Shown here: positions 1 through 8,007 of the stretch, in pieces
Position numbering within the stretch: position 1 is the stretch's first letter
How the letters are laid out: the number at the start of each line of letters is the position of its first letter
Assembly: GCA_902495245.1 (NCBI GenBank)
Contig: CABUWI010000004.1
Span: 170,343-234,342 of the forward strand
DNA length: 64,000 nucleotides
Origin: an uncultured Porphyromonadaceae bacterium
Lineage (GTDB): Bacteria > Bacteroidota > Bacteroidia > Bacteroidales > Muribaculaceae
Reading direction: 5' to 3'
Notes under the pieces: generated by a model
What the model saw: the letters and a program-made list of their open reading frames with translations, nothing else
Told to the model about the DNA's origin: nothing
Databases searched by the model: none
Made by a program: the position numbers and the translations under genes

Positions 1-122
1 TCATAGAGGCCGGGGCCATCACGGCCGACGGCATCGCCGTGGCTTCGGGGCTGACCCCGGGCGACACGGTAATCACCGCCGGCATGCAGAAAGTGAGCAC
101 CGGCACCCCCGTGAGCTACTGA
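1..122 (+). CDS. RND efflux membrane-fusion protein (HlyD/AcrA family), C-terminal fragment
   Basis: Only the last 39 residues are visible, in the frame that starts at base 3 and stops at 120-122. They read through GLTPGDTVITAGMQKV and end in VSY, the usual C-terminal hairpin of periplasmic adaptor proteins (a GL-x-xGD-x-VI-x-xG pattern). The RND pump begins 40 bases downstream on the same strand and a TolC follows, so this is the adaptor of the same tripartite pump. The start and the rest of the gene lie outside the window. Family assignment rests on this short tail plus context. Confidence 0.75.
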   Translation, partial: IEAGAITADGIAVASGLTPGDTVITAGMQKVSTGTPVSY

Positions 123-162
123 CACATCTAAAATCCGTTAACCCTCAATTCATCGACAGGTC

Positions 163-3100
163 ATGGCAGAACAACAGACCAAGACTCCGGAGGTCAGGAC
201 TCCGGCGCCCATCGTGGTGATGGGCATGAAATATCGCAGGGTGGTGATTCTGGTGGCCACCGTGCTGATTGCATTCGGCATTTACGCTCTCATCAAGATG
301 GACAAGAACGAGTTTCCGGGCTTCACCATTCGCGAGGGCGTAGTGGCCGCCGTCTATCCGGGCGCCAACGTGGAGCAGATTGAGCAGGAGGTGCTCAAAC
401 CGCTCGAAGACTATGTATTCTCGTTCAAAGAGGTCGACAAAACGAAGACCTATGCCAACGTAACCGACGGCATGTGCATGATTTTCGTGGAGCTCGACGA
501 TAATATCGAAGACACCACACCGTTCTGGAATGAGTTCAAGCTCGGCATGGAGCAGACCAAGCTGACACTCCCGCCGGGCGTGCTGGCCGTGGAGACAATA
601 AGCAACTTCGGCGACACCTCGGCCATCTTGCTGACAATGCAGAGCGAAGAGAAGACCTATCGCGAGCTGGGCGACTACATGGACGCGCTGAAAGACCGCC
701 TGCGCACGGTCGAGTCCATCTCGACAATGGACGTCTACGGCAAGCAGGGCGAACAGATTGCAATATATCTCGACCCCGCAAAGCTGACAAAATATGCAAT
801 CAACGAGAAAACACTGGCGCTGACACTGCTCTCAAAAGGGTTTCAGACCACCGGAGGCTCGCTGAAAAGCGGGAAATACACGCAGCCCGTCTACGTTGAG
901 CGGGCAGTCAGTTCCGTGCCCGACCTGCGCGACATGATTGTCATGGCCGAGCCGGGCGGAAGCGTGGTGCGACTGGGCGACATCGCCGACGTCAGAAAGG
1001 AATATGCCGAGCCGACAAGCTACATCACCAACAACGGCACCAAGTGCATCTTGCTCAGCGTGCAGATGAAGGAGGGCAACAACATCGTCGAGATGGGACG
1101 CGAAGTGAACAAGCAGCTCGAGGCCTTCGAAGAGGAACTGCCGCAAGACGTTACGCTGTTCAAGATAACCGACCAGCCCGTGGTGGTGAACAGTTCGGTC
1201 AACGACTTTCTGCGCGAGCTGGTCATAGCCATCGTGGCCGTGGTCATCGTCATCATGTTGCTGCTGCCGCTCAAGGTGGCGCTGATTGCCGCCGCGACCA
1301 TACCGATTGCCATTTTCATCTCGCTGGGCCTGTTCTATGCGTTCGGCATCGAGCTGAACACGGTTACGCTGGCGTGTCTGATTCTGTCGCTGGGCATGAT
1401 TGTCGACAACTCCGTCGTCATCATCGACGACTACGTCGAGCTGATTTCGGAGGGTATGGACCACAAGGCGGCCACCCTGCGCGCCGGCACGGAGTTCTTC
1501 AAGGCCATATTCTCGGCCACGCTGGCAATCTCCATAACCTTCTTCCCGTTCCTGCTGACAATGACGGGCATGTTCCGCGACTTCCTGACCGACTTCCCCT
1601 GGGCGCTGACAATCATTCTGATGGTGTCGCTCATCGTGGCCGAGCTGCTGGTGCCCTTCCTGCAATACAAGCTCATCAAACAGCCGATCTACAAACAGGA
1701 GCAGGAGGCCGTGACCTCGGGCAAGAAGAAGTTCAGCTTCTTCGTCTGGCTGCAGAAAGGCTACAACAAGCTCATCGCGCTCTGCTTCAACTGGCCGAAG
1801 ACCACCATAATTGTGAGCATCGCCGTGGTCATCATCGGTTTCTGGCTCTTCATGACGCGGCCGTTCCAGCTCATGCCGATTGCCGAGCGCAACCAGTTTG
1901 CCGTTGAAATATTCATGCCTACGGGCACTGCAGTCGAGCGCACGTCGGAAGTCGCCGACAGCCTCGAGGCCATTCTGTCCAAAGACGAGCGGGTGGTCAG
2001 CATCGCGTCGTTCCACGGGTGCGCTTCGCCCCGCTTCCAGGCCACCTATGCGCCTCAGGTGGGAGGTCCCGACTTCGCGCAGTTCATCGTGAACACCAAG
2101 AGCAATCAGGCCACAATCGACGTGCTCAACGAATATACCGACAAGTACGAACAATATTTCCCCGACGCCATTGTGCGCTTCAAGCAGATGAGCTACTCGA
2201 CGGCAGCCTACCCCGTCGAAATCCGTATCGCCGGTCAGGACCGCGCGCAGATAAAGCAGTTCAGCGACTCGGTAATGGACATGATGAGGCGCGTGCCCGG
2301 CCTGCGCTGCGTGCGCTCGAGCCTGGGCAACCCGCTGGCGGCCGCATTGGTCAGCCCGAATCGCGCGCAGATGTCGCGGCTGGGGCTGTCGAACCTGGGC
2401 GTCGAGGCCACCCTGGCGCTCCGCTACTCGACCGGCATGCCGGTGGCCACGGTCTGGGAGGGCGACTACGGCATTCCCGTGGTGCTCAAGACCCCGACTT
2501 CCGACCGTTCTGACGCCGACAACCTGCGCTCCGAGCTGATGCCCGTCATGGGCATCGCCGACGTGCCCCTGCGCCAGTTTGCCGACGTCAAACCGCAGTG
2601 GAACGACGGCATGCTTTCGCAGCGCAACGGCATTCCGACCATCTCGATTATGGCCGAGGTGCAGCGCAACGTCAACGTGATTGACCGCACGGAGGCCGTG
2701 ATGGACTCCATCGCGAAGATGCACGTGCCCGACGGCATAACCGTTACCCGCGGCGGCGACTGGGACAACTCAATGACCATCTTGCCTCAGATTCTCGAGG
2801 CGCTGGCAATCGCCGTGGTCATCATCTTCTTCATCATTCTGTTCCACTACTGCAAGATTGACATCTCGCTGCTGCTCCTCTTCTCGCTGCTGCTCTGCAT
2901 TCCGGGCGCAGGCATAGGCATGCTGATTCAGGGCACGGTGCTGTCGCTCACATGCGTGCTCGGCATCGTGAGCCTCATGGGCATTCTGGTGCGCAACGCC
3001 ATCGTGCTGCTCGACTATGCCGAAGAGTTGCGCAATCAGGGACAGACCGTGAAAGAAGCCATTTTCAACGCCTCGATGCGCCGAATGCGCCCGATTTTCC

Positions 3101-3312
3101 TGACCTCGGCGGCCGCAACCATGGGCGTCGTGCCGATGGTCATCGGCGGCAGCGCCCTGTGGCAGCCGATGGGCGTGGTCATCTTCTGGGGCACCCCGAT
3201 CACAATGATATTCATTCTGACCACCATACCCGTGGCCTACTGGAAGATTCGCGGCCGCTCGAAGGGCGCCGACCAACCCCTTGCCGAACCGCTCGAAACC
3301 CATCTTATGTAA
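163..3312 (+). CDS. RND-family efflux pump inner-membrane subunit (AcrB/HAE1-like)
   Basis: This 1049-aa protein has the full length of the family and should be the proton-driven inner-membrane pump of a tripartite exporter. A first membrane helix lies at about residues 27-46, a large periplasmic region follows, then a helix bundle at about 350-500, a second periplasmic region, and a C-terminal helix bundle from about 885. The TM4 signature reads GMIVDNSVVIIDD (G411, D415, N416): AcrB has two adjacent aspartates here, while this protein has Asp-Asn. It sits between an adaptor tail and a TolC, so the three genes form one operon. The substrate cannot be told from sequence; drugs, bile salts or fatty acids are possible. 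Confidence 0.93.
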   Translation: MAEQQTKTPEVRTPAPIVVMGMKYRRVVILVATVLIAFGIYALIKMDKNEFPGFTIREGVVAAVYPGANVEQIEQEVLKPLEDYVFSFKEVDKTKTYANVTDGMCMIFVELDDNIEDTTPFWNEFKLGMEQTKLTLPPGVLAVETISNFGDTSAILLTMQSEEKTYRELGDYMDALKDRLRTVESISTMDVYGKQGEQIAIYLDPAKLTKYAINEKTLALTLLSKGFQTTGGSLKSGKYTQPVYVERAVSSVPDLRDMIVMAEPGGSVVRLGDIADVRKEYAEPTSYITNNGTKCILLSVQMKEGNNIVEMGREVNKQLEAFEEELPQDVTLFKITDQPVVVNSSVNDFLRELVIAIVAVVIVIMLLLPLKVALIAAATIPIAIFISLGLFYAFGIELNTVTLACLILSLGMIVDNSVVIIDDYVELISEGMDHKAATLRAGTEFFKAIFSATLAISITFFPFLLTMTGMFRDFLTDFPWALTIILMVSLIVAELLVPFLQYKLIKQPIYKQEQEAVTSGKKKFSFFVWLQKGYNKLIALCFNWPKTTIIVSIAVVIIGFWLFMTRPFQLMPIAERNQFAVEIFMPTGTAVERTSEVADSLEAILSKDERVVSIASFHGCASPRFQATYAPQVGGPDFAQFIVNTKSNQATIDVLNEYTDKYEQYFPDAIVRFKQMSYSTAAYPVEIRIAGQDRAQIKQFSDSVMDMMRRVPGLRCVRSSLGNPLAAALVSPNRAQMSRLGLSNLGVEATLALRYSTGMPVATVWEGDYGIPVVLKTPTSDRSDADNLRSELMPVMGIADVPLRQFADVKPQWNDGMLSQRNGIPTISIMAEVQRNVNVIDRTEAVMDSIAKMHVPDGITVTRGGDWDNSMTILPQILEALAIAVVIIFFIILFHYCKIDISLLLLFSLLLCIPGAGIGMLIQGTVLSLTCVLGIVSLMGILVRNAIVLLDYAEELRNQGQTVKEAIFNASMRRMRPIFLTSAAATMGVVPMVIGGSALWQPMGVVIFWGTPITMIFILTTIPVAYWKIRGRSKGADQPLAEPLETHLM

Positions 3313-3329
3313 CCGATAATAAGTCAGCT

Positions 3330-4610
3330 ATGAAAAAGATATTTTTGACGGCCATTTTGGCTGCGGCGTCGCTCGCCGCAGCCGCCCAGGCCGACAGCAC
3401 CCTGACGCTCGACCAATGCATTGACATGGCCCTGCAGAACAACGCCGCGCTCAAGACGGCGGCCTATAACACGGAGGCGGCCAAACAACTCAGACGCGAA
3501 ACATTTACAAAATACTTCCCCGAAATCTCCGCCCAGGGCTTCGGATTCCGCACCCACAACTACGTGCTGCAATACAACGCGCTGAACCTGCTTGAAATCG
3601 AGCTGATTCGCCACGGCGTCATGGCCGGAGTGCAGGCTCTGCAGCCTATTTTCATGGGCGGACAGATTGTCAACGGCAACAAACTCGCCAAGGTGGGCGA
3701 GGCCGTGGCCGAACTGCAGCGCAACCAGACCGAGAGCCAGGTGCGCGTAACCACCGAGAAGTATTACTGGCAGCTGGCCACCCTCAAGGCCACACGTCGC
3801 ACCCTGCAGAGCGCCCTGGCCATGCTCGACACCCTGTCGCGCCAGGTCGACGTCGCCGTCCGCGCCGGCATCGTGACCAACAACGAGCTGCTGAAAGTGC
3901 AGCTTCAGCGCAACGACTTCGCCGCCAAGCAGGTTGACCTTGACAACGGCATCAAACTTTGCCGCATGGTGCTGAGCCAGTATATCGGAGCGCCATATAC
4001 CCACCCCGTCGACATCGACGCCGTCGTGCCCGGTCAGGTGCCTCCCTACCCTCTCGACCTCCGCATCGACCCGGCCGAGGCGCTCCCGACCACCAACGAC
4101 TACAAACTGCTCGTCAATCAGGTCAAGGCCAAAAAGCTCGAAAAACGCATGGAAACCGGCAAGAACCTGCCGACGGTACTCGGCGGCGCGGGCTGGTACT
4201 ATCACAACGTGCTTGAGCAGGGCCACAACTTCGGCGCCCTGATGCTCGCCGTCAACATTCCCATCAGCGGCTGGTGGGGCGGCTCGCACGCAATCAAGCG
4301 CAAAAATATCGAGCTGAAAAACGCCGAGCTCGAACTCGAAAACCTGAGCGAGATGCTGCAAATCAACATGCAGAACAAATGGGACGAACTCACAGCCGCC
4401 CACCGCAAAATGGAGATTGCCGCGCAGGCAATCTCCCAAAGCGCCGAGAACCTGCGGCTAAACCGCGCGTTCTACGACGCCGGCACGGCCACCATCACCG
4501 ACCTGCTCGACGCCCAGATGCTCAATCAGGAGGCCAACGACAACTACATTGCCGCCTACGGCGACTTCAAGTCGGCCGTGGCCGAATATCTCTCGGCTAC
4601 AGGCAGGTAA
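3330..4610 (+). CDS. TolC-family outer-membrane efflux protein
   Basis: This 426-aa protein is the outer-membrane channel of the upstream RND pump. I place the start at 3330 because it opens with a clear signal peptide, MKKIFLTAILAAASLAAAAQA, 17 bases after the pump's stop; the frame is open further upstream but only as a shadow of the pump gene. After the signal peptide comes TLTLDQCIDMALQNNAALK, the usual first helix of outer membrane efflux proteins. Two long coiled-coil repeats follow, and the end (TITDLLDAQMLNQEANDNY) matches the conserved second-repeat helix. It is the last gene of the operon; a tRNA promoter begins about 30 bases later. Confidence 0.92.
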   Translation: MKKIFLTAILAAASLAAAAQADSTLTLDQCIDMALQNNAALKTAAYNTEAAKQLRRETFTKYFPEISAQGFGFRTHNYVLQYNALNLLEIELIRHGVMAGVQALQPIFMGGQIVNGNKLAKVGEAVAELQRNQTESQVRVTTEKYYWQLATLKATRRTLQSALAMLDTLSRQVDVAVRAGIVTNNELLKVQLQRNDFAAKQVDLDNGIKLCRMVLSQYIGAPYTHPVDIDAVVPGQVPPYPLDLRIDPAEALPTTNDYKLLVNQVKAKKLEKRMETGKNLPTVLGGAGWYYHNVLEQGHNFGALMLAVNIPISGWWGGSHAIKRKNIELKNAELELENLSEMLQINMQNKWDELTAAHRKMEIAAQAISQSAENLRLNRAFYDAGTATITDLLDAQMLNQEANDNYIAAYGDFKSAVAEYLSATGR

Positions 4611-4640
4611 CACTTTTTAACGCATTTTCCGGCCCGAAAA

Positions 4641-4672
4641 TTTGCATACGTCGCAAAAACTGCCTAACTTTG
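4641..4672 (+). promoter_or_regulatory. Bacteroidetes-type promoter of the initiator tRNA gene
   Basis: A TTTG -33 box at 4641-4644 is followed after exactly 20 nt by TAACTTTG at 4665-4672. This matches the known Bacteroidetes housekeeping-sigma consensus TTTG-N19..21-TAnnTTTG. Transcription should begin about 7 nt later, roughly 9 nt before the tRNA. Confidence 0.85.
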
Positions 4673-4687
4673 CAGCCGTAAAAGCAC

Positions 4688-4762
<75 letters not shown>

Positions 4763-4767
4763 AAGCA

Positions 4768-4798
4768 AGAGAGATGCTTCAGCAGCATCTCTCTTTTT
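4768..4798 (+). terminator. Rho-independent terminator of the tRNA gene
   Basis: A perfect 11-bp stem (4768-4778 with 4784-4794) closes a 5-nt loop and is followed by a T run at 4794-4798. It begins 5 nt after the tRNA CCA end. Confidence 0.9.
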
Positions 4799-4801
4799 CA
4801 T

Positions 4802-5224
4802 ATGAAAACCGCTCTGATAATCATCACAGCCGCCGCCCTCCTATCGGCATGCGGCAACGACGAGACGAAATCAGTCAGCGCCCCGCGGCCTGACGACGAC
4901 TTCGCGCTGACGGTCTATGCCGCCCCCGACGATTCCGCCTCACTCGCGGCGGTCGAGGCGCTCGTCAAGGCGCCGCGGCCCGACTCGGCCGACGTCAAGG
5001 GGCGTGTGTTCAACATTATCCGTCAGGTAATCCGTCAGGGCAACGCCGCCGACCCAGCTCCGTGGCACTATCTCAACGCCTACATCGAAGGCGAGTTCAA
5101 AGGCAACTACGAGAGCGCCTACTGGTGTCTTGAGCGCGCCCGCGCAGCCGCCCCGCGCGGCGCCCGCGCCGACAGCATCAGCGCCTACCGGCGTCGCGTC
5201 GAAACTGCCCGCAAAAAATTATAA
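4802..5224 (+). CDS. Small lipoprotein of unknown function
   Basis: This 140-aa protein starts at 4802, where MKTALIIITAAALLSACG gives a lipoprotein signal peptide with the lipobox LSAC and acylated Cys17. The mature part is acidic and then helical. It contains GNAADPAPWHYLNAYIEGEF and a later stretch rich in Ala and Arg, as if it folds as a small helical or TPR-like domain; I do not recognise the family. The start is only 4 nt after the tRNA terminator's T run, so either some transcription reads through or a promoter overlaps the tRNA. No Shine-Dalgarno is visible. Confidence 0.75.
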   Translation: MKTALIIITAAALLSACGNDETKSVSAPRPDDDFALTVYAAPDDSASLAAVEALVKAPRPDSADVKGRVFNIIRQVIRQGNAADPAPWHYLNAYIEGEFKGNYESAYWCLERARAAAPRGARADSISAYRRRVETARKKL

Positions 5225-5258
5225 GCCCTATAAGGCTCATCTGGCCTATAGGGCTTAT
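5221..5258. terminator. Bidirectional terminator between convergent lipoprotein genes
   Basis: A perfect 12-bp inverted repeat (5221-5232 with 5247-5258) is extended inward by GGC/GCC past one bulged A. It overlaps the stop codon of the upstream plus-strand gene and lies 26 nt before the end of the minus-strand gene. A/T-rich flanks on both sides suit termination in both directions. Confidence 0.8.
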
Positions 5259-5283
5259 ATAATTCAGTTTAGTATCCGAGAGG

Positions 5284-5763
5284 TTACTGTTCGGCAACCT
5301 GCTGCTCGTCGGGCTTGACGATTGAGCGGCCGGGAGTGTCGGACGGCTCGTCGTCGGCGGGTTCGACCACGAGGGCGTAGCTCAGCAGGGCAAAGGCGGC
5401 CGATTTGTCAATCTGATAGACCGACGTCTTGATCTGGAAGGCATATTCGCCCGGTTCGAGAATCGACGTGTCAAATTCGGCGCCGAAAGGCTGCGTTACG
5501 GTTTGGAACTGGGCGATGCCGTCAAGATAGTAGGTGGTCAGGCCCAGCGTGGTGCGTTTGCCGTTGCGGGGCACGGCCGTAATGCTCTCGACAACGAGGG
5601 GTGTGCCCTGCGTAACGTAAATCTTGTTGTCATCGGCGTTCTGCACGCCGCCGCTGATTGCTACCTCGAAGTCAACCTGAGGCAGATCGTCTTTATCGTC
5701 GTCGCACGACGTGAAGGCTGCCATCATCGGCAGGAGCATCAGAGAGAGAAAGAACTTTTTCAT
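5284..5763 (-). CDS. Lipoprotein of unknown function (159 aa)
   Basis: The protein opens with MKKFFLSLMLLPMMAAFTSC, a lipoprotein signal with the lipobox FTSC and Cys20, followed by the acidic DDDKDD linker seen in surface-exposed Bacteroidetes lipoproteins. The body alternates short hydrophobic strands (VDFEVAISGGV, PLVVESITAVP, GEYAFQIKTSVYQI), as in a single beta-sandwich domain. No known enzyme motif is visible. It appears monocistronic, convergent with the small lipoprotein gene across the terminator at 5221-5258. Confidence 0.8.
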   Translation of the reverse strand: MKKFFLSLMLLPMMAAFTSCDDDKDDLPQVDFEVAISGGVQNADDNKIYVTQGTPLVVESITAVPRNGKRTTLGLTTYYLDGIAQFQTVTQPFGAEFDTSILEPGEYAFQIKTSVYQIDKSAAFALLSYALVVEPADDEPSDTPGRSIVKPDEQQVAEQ

Positions 5764-5839
5764 AGCAGTAGAGACGTTGAGTTTTTAGTGTGATTTAGTA
5801 ATTTTTATACTTTCTCAACGCCTCCGCCTGCCCGAAAGT

Positions 5840-6715
5840 TCAGTCGAGATAGCGTCGGGTCAGTCCGTCGTAAAAGTCTATGCGGCGGTCGCGCAGAAAG
5901 GGCCACCAACGCCTCACCTGCTCGCAGCGAAGCATGTCGACGTCGACCACTGCCTCGGCCTCGGCGTCGCGCGGGGCGCGATAAAGCATCTCGCCCTGCG
6001 GCCCGCACACGAAGCTGCTGCCCCAGAAGTCTATGCCGCCCGTGGCGCCCGAGGGGTCGGCCTCGAAGCCCACGCGGTTGACGGCCACTACGGGCAGCCC
6101 GTTGGCCACACCGTGGGCGCGCTGCACGACGGTCCATGCCTCGCGCTGGCGCTCTTGCTCGTCGACGGGGTCAAGCGATTCGATGCCGATGGCCGTCGGA
6201 TAGATGAGTATCTCGGCGCCGCGAAGGGCCATGAGGCGCGCGGCTTCGGGATACCACTGGTCCCAGCACACAAGCACGCCCAGACGCCCCACCGAGGTGT
6301 TTATCGGTTCGAAGCCCATGTCGCCGGGGGTGAAGTAGAATTTTTCGTAATATGCCGGGTCATCAGGAATGTGCATCTTCCGATATTTGCCGGCCTGGCG
6401 GCCGTCTGAGTCGAAAACGACGGCCGTGTTGTGGTAAAGCCCGGGGGCGCGGCGCTCGAACAGCGACGTAACGATTACGCAGCGCGTCTCGCGCGCAAGC
6501 GCCGAATAGAATTCGGTCGAATCGCCGGGAATCGGTTCGGCCTGGTCGCAGAGGCCCACGTTTTCGGTCTGGCAGAAGTAGAGGCCTTCATGCAGTTCCT
6601 GATAGACGATGAGTTCGGCGCCGTCGGCGGCGAGGCGGCGCGTCTTTTCGGCGAGGCGCGCGCGGTTGTCGGCGCGGTCGGCCGTGTTATGCTGTTGGAT
6701 AATTCCTATTTTCAT
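5840..6715 (-). CDS. aguB: N-carbamoylputrescine amidase
   Basis: This 291-aa member of the nitrilase/carbon-nitrogen hydrolase superfamily should convert N-carbamoylputrescine to putrescine, CO2 and ammonia. The catalytic triad is visible: Glu40 in YQELHEGLY, Lys113 in KYRKMHIPDD and Cys150 in LVCWDQWYPEAAR. The length is typical. Its ATG overlaps the stop of the agmatine deiminase gene by 4 nt (ATGA), so the two enzymes are translationally coupled and form the two-step agmatine-to-putrescine route. Confidence in the substrate comes mainly from that pairing. Confidence 0.95.
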   Translation of the reverse strand: MKIGIIQQHNTADRADNRARLAEKTRRLAADGAELIVYQELHEGLYFCQTENVGLCDQAEPIPGDSTEFYSALARETRCVIVTSLFERRAPGLYHNTAVVFDSDGRQAGKYRKMHIPDDPAYYEKFYFTPGDMGFEPINTSVGRLGVLVCWDQWYPEAARLMALRGAEILIYPTAIGIESLDPVDEQERQREAWTVVQRAHGVANGLPVVAVNRVGFEADPSGATGGIDFWGSSFVCGPQGEMLYRAPRDAEAEAVVDVDMLRCEQVRRWWPFLRDRRIDFYDGLTRRYLD

Positions 6716-7719
6716 TTTTCAAACAGAGATGCAAAAGCGTTTCGCGACACCTGCATGGTGGCGCAATGAAGCGAGCCGTGCTGCCTGATGAGCGCGCGGC
6801 AGTCAACGGCAATGACCTCGCGCCCCGGAAAGACGCAGCGCAGAATGCCGGCTGCAAGCTCGTCGTTGAGCGGCTGACCGTAGGTCGGCATCAGCACGGC
6901 GCGGTCGGTTATGAGATAGTTGGCATAGGTGGCGGGCAGCGGCGAGGCGTCGTCAGGGTCGGCAATCGGCTCGGGCATCGGCAGCTCCACGAGGTTGAAC
7001 GGCTCGCCGTCGGCGTTGGTGAAGGCGAGCAGCTGTTCTTTCAGCCCGGGCAGCGGAGTGTAGACAATGGTGTTGTCAGGCGCCATGCGGGCAATCGTGT
7101 CTATGTGGCCGTCCGTGTCGTCGCCGGCCAGGGGCTCGGCGTCGAGCCAGAGCACTTTTCTGACGCCGAGCCGTCGTTTGAGCTCGGCCTCAACTTCGGC
7201 GCGCCCCATCGGCTCGTTGCGGTTGGGCGCGAGCAGGCAGCAGGCAGTGGTGAGCAACGTGCCGCGGCCGTCGGTTTCGACCGAGCCACCTTCAAGCACA
7301 AAGTCTTTATGGCACTCGACCGGCGTCTCAATCACGCCCGCGGCGACAAGGGCGCGGGTTGTCTGATTGTCGAAGTTCGAGGCGAATTTCTGGCCCCACG
7401 CGTTGAAGCGGAAGTCGAGCATGGTGCCGTCTGATAGCGTCAGCGGCCCGTAATCGCGAATCCACGTGTCGTTTGTCGGCACGTGAATCACCTTCACGGC
7501 CGGATTGGCGAAGACGGGCATCGGCGTGCCTTCGGGGGCGAGCACCACCACCCTCTCGCCGGCGCGGAGCAGGGCGTCGACAATGTCGCGATAGCAACGA
7601 CACACATCGTTGAGCATGTAGGCCCAGTCGGTCGCCTCATGCGGCCACGCGAGCATAACGGCACCGTGGCCCTCCCATTCGGCGCGCAACGACGACGATG
7701 CGGCGGGGTCAGTTTTCAT
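6712..7719 (-). CDS. aguA: Agmatine deiminase
   Basis: This 335-aa enzyme of the guanidino-group modifying family should hydrolyse agmatine to N-carbamoylputrescine. I start it at the ATG ending at 7719 (MKTDPAASSSLRAEW), because the open frame further upstream is a shadow of the next gene. Conserved pieces include WEGHGAVMLAWPH near the N-terminus, the DTWIRDYGPL motif, FVLEGGSVETDGRG, and near the C-terminus HGSLHCATMQ with the expected catalytic Cys319. The catalytic loop reads HGSLHC where GGGxHC is usual. It overlaps the small acidic gene upstream by 11 nt and aguB downstream by 4 nt. Confidence 0.95.
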   Translation of the reverse strand: MKTDPAASSSLRAEWEGHGAVMLAWPHEATDWAYMLNDVCRCYRDIVDALLRAGERVVVLAPEGTPMPVFANPAVKVIHVPTNDTWIRDYGPLTLSDGTMLDFRFNAWGQKFASNFDNQTTRALVAAGVIETPVECHKDFVLEGGSVETDGRGTLLTTACCLLAPNRNEPMGRAEVEAELKRRLGVRKVLWLDAEPLAGDDTDGHIDTIARMAPDNTIVYTPLPGLKEQLLAFTNADGEPFNLVELPMPEPIADPDDASPLPATYANYLITDRAVLMPTYGQPLNDELAAGILRCVFPGREVIAVDCRALIRQHGSLHCATMQVSRNAFASLFEK

Positions 7720-7945
7720 AGTCGTCGCGCAGCGAGTCCCAGACTGAGTTCTGGTTTGCGATATATTCTTCGGCATAGTCGAGAAATCCGTGTCGTTCGG
7801 TGTGGCCGTGTTCGTCGCACCACTGGCGATAAATGTCGTGAAGTTCGCTGTCATCGGCCATGAGACGCTTGAATTCCGACTCTGCCACATCGACACTTCC
7901 GTGGGAGCGGAGCAATTCGTCAAACAGGTTTGTCAGTTCTTCCAT
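7709..7945 (-). CDS. Small acidic protein leading the agmatine operon
   Basis: This 78-aa product is strongly acidic and helical (FDELLRSHGSVDVAESEF, DDSELHDIYRQWCDE, DYAEEYIANQNSVWDSL). I do not recognise its family. It is likely real because a TATATTTG -7 box lies at 7973-7980 just upstream on the same strand, its codon use matches its neighbours, and it overlaps the aguA start by 11 nt, which suggests translational coupling. A regulatory or chaperone-like role for the agmatine enzymes would be guesswork. Confidence 0.7.
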   Translation of the reverse strand: MEELTNLFDELLRSHGSVDVAESEFKRLMADDSELHDIYRQWCDEHGHTERHGFLDYAEEYIANQNSVWDSLRDDYEN

Positions 7946-8007
7946 AGATAATTTAAGGTCGGTTTACGGCCCCAAATATACGACATTTTTTTCTAACGGC
8001 CAAATAA

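Noticed and set aside
832..2724. A 630-codon open frame on the minus strand inside the RND gene
   Set aside because: Its His/Asp/Arg-rich translation is the mirror of a GC-rich coding frame; the plus strand encodes a complete RND pump.
2952..3329. Longer N-terminus for the TolC gene
   Set aside because: The upstream part is out-of-frame RND sequence; the signal peptide at 3330 sets the start.
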